DNA of 18,527 bases from NCBI GenBank assembly GCA_003024985.2, contig PXIH01S0004087.1. One strand, 5' to 3'. Positions 17,616-18,527 of the stretch are shown here, piece after piece. Origin of the DNA: Euperipatoides rowelli. Lineage: Eukaryota; Onychophora; Udeonychophora; Euonychophora; Peripatopsidae. The notes under the pieces are model-generated. The model had not been told where the DNA came from. It was given only the letters and a program-made list of their open reading frames with translations, and searched no databases. The first letter of the stretch is position 1, and each line of letters starts with the position of its first letter. The position numbers were made by a program, and so were the translations under genes.

Positions 17616-18005
17616 TTAAAATTTCCTAGATGTTTCACTGGCAACAAAAAGGGTAGTATATTTTTAAAAGTATGTACAATGGAAAGCATATTTATGAATA
17701 TTTCATAGTTTTAAANTTCATTAGTTTTAATCAATTCAACTACAAATATCTAAAACAACAATTTTAAATCCACTTCACTAGTTAATTTTAATTAGTACAG
17801 TTGAAATTAAAAACTAAATCTTAAATCTACTTCTGTATGCCAACCTCATCCTCATCAATACTCAACAAATCCTAAGTTAAAGAAGTCAGGGGCATATAAA
17901 AATCTAGTCTGGCTATGCAAAAATATCTACAAGATACCCACCCAGGCATGTCAAGTAAAGATACCTAAAGTTTGTTCATTTCATTTTAAAATTCAAATGA
18001 CTCAC

Positions 18006-18071
18006 AATTGAAGTAATTTTTCAAACATTTCTCTCCATACATTTTGAATGTTACATTGCAGTCAGTTATTT
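18006..18071 (-). other. Weak candidate exon, unrecognised
   Basis: On the minus strand AG precedes and GTGAGT follows a 66-base piece open in one frame (ITDCNVTFKMYGEKCLKNYF). The acceptor lacks a good pyrimidine tract. The exon ends in phase 1, which does not fit the preferred frame of the exon at 17071-17185 but fits its alternative frame. It may be chance. Confidence 0.15.
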
Positions 18072-18203
18072 CTATTTAACTAATGATAAAATTAATTATA
18101 TAGCCCAAAAATTATTATGGCGATTGCTTTTAGTCTAAAATTAAACAAAATTTATGTTAACACAACATTGTAAGCCACCACACATTTTTATTTGTTGCAA
18201 TCA

Positions 18204-18245
18204 GGGCCACATTTATACTTTTGGTGGCCCTAGGCGCAACATCAT
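18204..18245. mobile_element. Possible end of a hAT-type element running right
   Basis: CAGGGCCACATTTATACTTT and GGTGGCCCTAGGCGCAAC resemble the CAGGGC... ends with a nearby GGGCCCTAGGC block seen in many hAT elements. The other end, if any, is outside the window, so no target duplication can be tested. Confidence 0.3.
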
Positions 18246-18302
18246 TATGGGGTCTCAAAAGAACAGTCTTTCAGTTAATCAAATTCATACAGACTTGTAG
18301 TC

Positions 18303-18527
18303 AAGACCAGAAGTCTCAAGACTAAGGCCAAGACCGGCGGGTCCAAGATCAATGCCAAGACCGGCAGGTCCAAGATCAATGCCAAGACCGGCAGGACCAA
18401 GATCAAGGCCAAGACCGGCAAGTCCAAGATCAAGGCCAAGACCGGCAGGTCCAAGATCAATCCCAAGACCGGCAGGACCAAGATCAATGCCAAGACCGGC
18501 AGGTCCAAGATCAATGCCAAGACCGGC
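18303..18527. repeat. 27-bp minisatellite, runs off the window
   Basis: Units start at 18303 (degenerate), 18330, 18357, 18384, 18411, 18438, 18465 and 18492, with a partial unit at 18519. Each is close to AAGACCGGCAGGTCCAAGAT plus CAATGCC. Variants are single-base (CAGGTCC/CAGGACC/CAAGTCC; CAATGCC/CAAGGCC/CAATCCC). Because 27 is a multiple of three, frames stay open on both strands: forward KTGRSKINA-like and reverse LALILDLPV-like nonamers. There is no other sign of a gene, so the 81-residue reverse frame is not called. Confidence 0.95.

Noticed and set aside
17827-17871. Minus-strand last exon reading DLLSIDEDEVGIQK and stop
   Set aside because: Acceptor-like TTAACTTAG exists, but it is only 14 codons long with no conserved content and it lies upstream of the better exon at 17071-17185.
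1-18527. CRISPR array, tRNA, rRNA or bacterial operon
   Set aside because: The only short regular repeats are minisatellites without variable spacers; no cloverleaf or rRNA core was seen, and the features are eukaryotic.

Overview
This is AT-rich eukaryotic DNA from an animal, most likely an invertebrate. It has spliced exons, a Ty3/gypsy-type LTR retrotransposon, CR1-like non-LTR elements, hAT-type DNA transposons and minisatellites. There is no bacterial gene organisation, tRNA, rRNA or CRISPR array. I cannot name the species. Isolated N bases show a draft assembly.

Layout: (1) 3-476 (+) holds an unrecognised, nearly open decayed frame, followed by a 60-bp tandem duplication. (2) 857 to about 6830 (-) is a nested and decayed Ty3/gypsy-like retrotransposon region. 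Read from high to low coordinate it has an LTR remnant, a primer binding site matching tRNA-Ser(GCT), gag with two CCHC zinc knuckles, a second LTR and primer binding site, protease, reverse transcriptase, RNase H and integrase. The protease is split by a 1,102-bp solo LTR (4067-5168) with TGTAA/TTACA ends and a GGCT target duplication. (3) 6843-8420 (+) is a broken CR1-like LINE with endonuclease and the start of RT. (4) 8421-11811 is non-coding and contains a diffuse GGAAGT-rich repeat array.

(5) 11812-12005 (+) is the clearest host gene: the terminal coding exon of a NUDT1/MTH1-type 8-oxo-dGTP diphosphatase, with a splice acceptor and the Trp/Asp/Asp base-recognition residues. No upstream exon was found here. 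(6) 12381-13238 (+) and 16067-16505 (-) are 3' ends of one LINE family and form an inverted repeat. Between them lie two hAT-type elements, 13295-14457 (identical 17-bp TIRs, 8-bp TSD CTCTAAAC) and 14621-15245 (8-bp TSD CCAGGATG). (7) 17071-17185 (-) is a probable internal exon of an unrecognised host gene. (8) The right edge has a Tigger/pogo-like remnant, a perfect AT palindrome, a possible hAT end and a 27-bp minisatellite that runs off the window.

Overall, the window is the 3' end of a nucleotide-pool sanitation gene and probably part of a second gene on the opposite strand, set in several layers of transposable elements. I did not find a convincing new multi-gene system. The most useful observations are the two host exons, the exact boundaries of three elements, and the odd double LTR/PBS structure of the retrotransposon.
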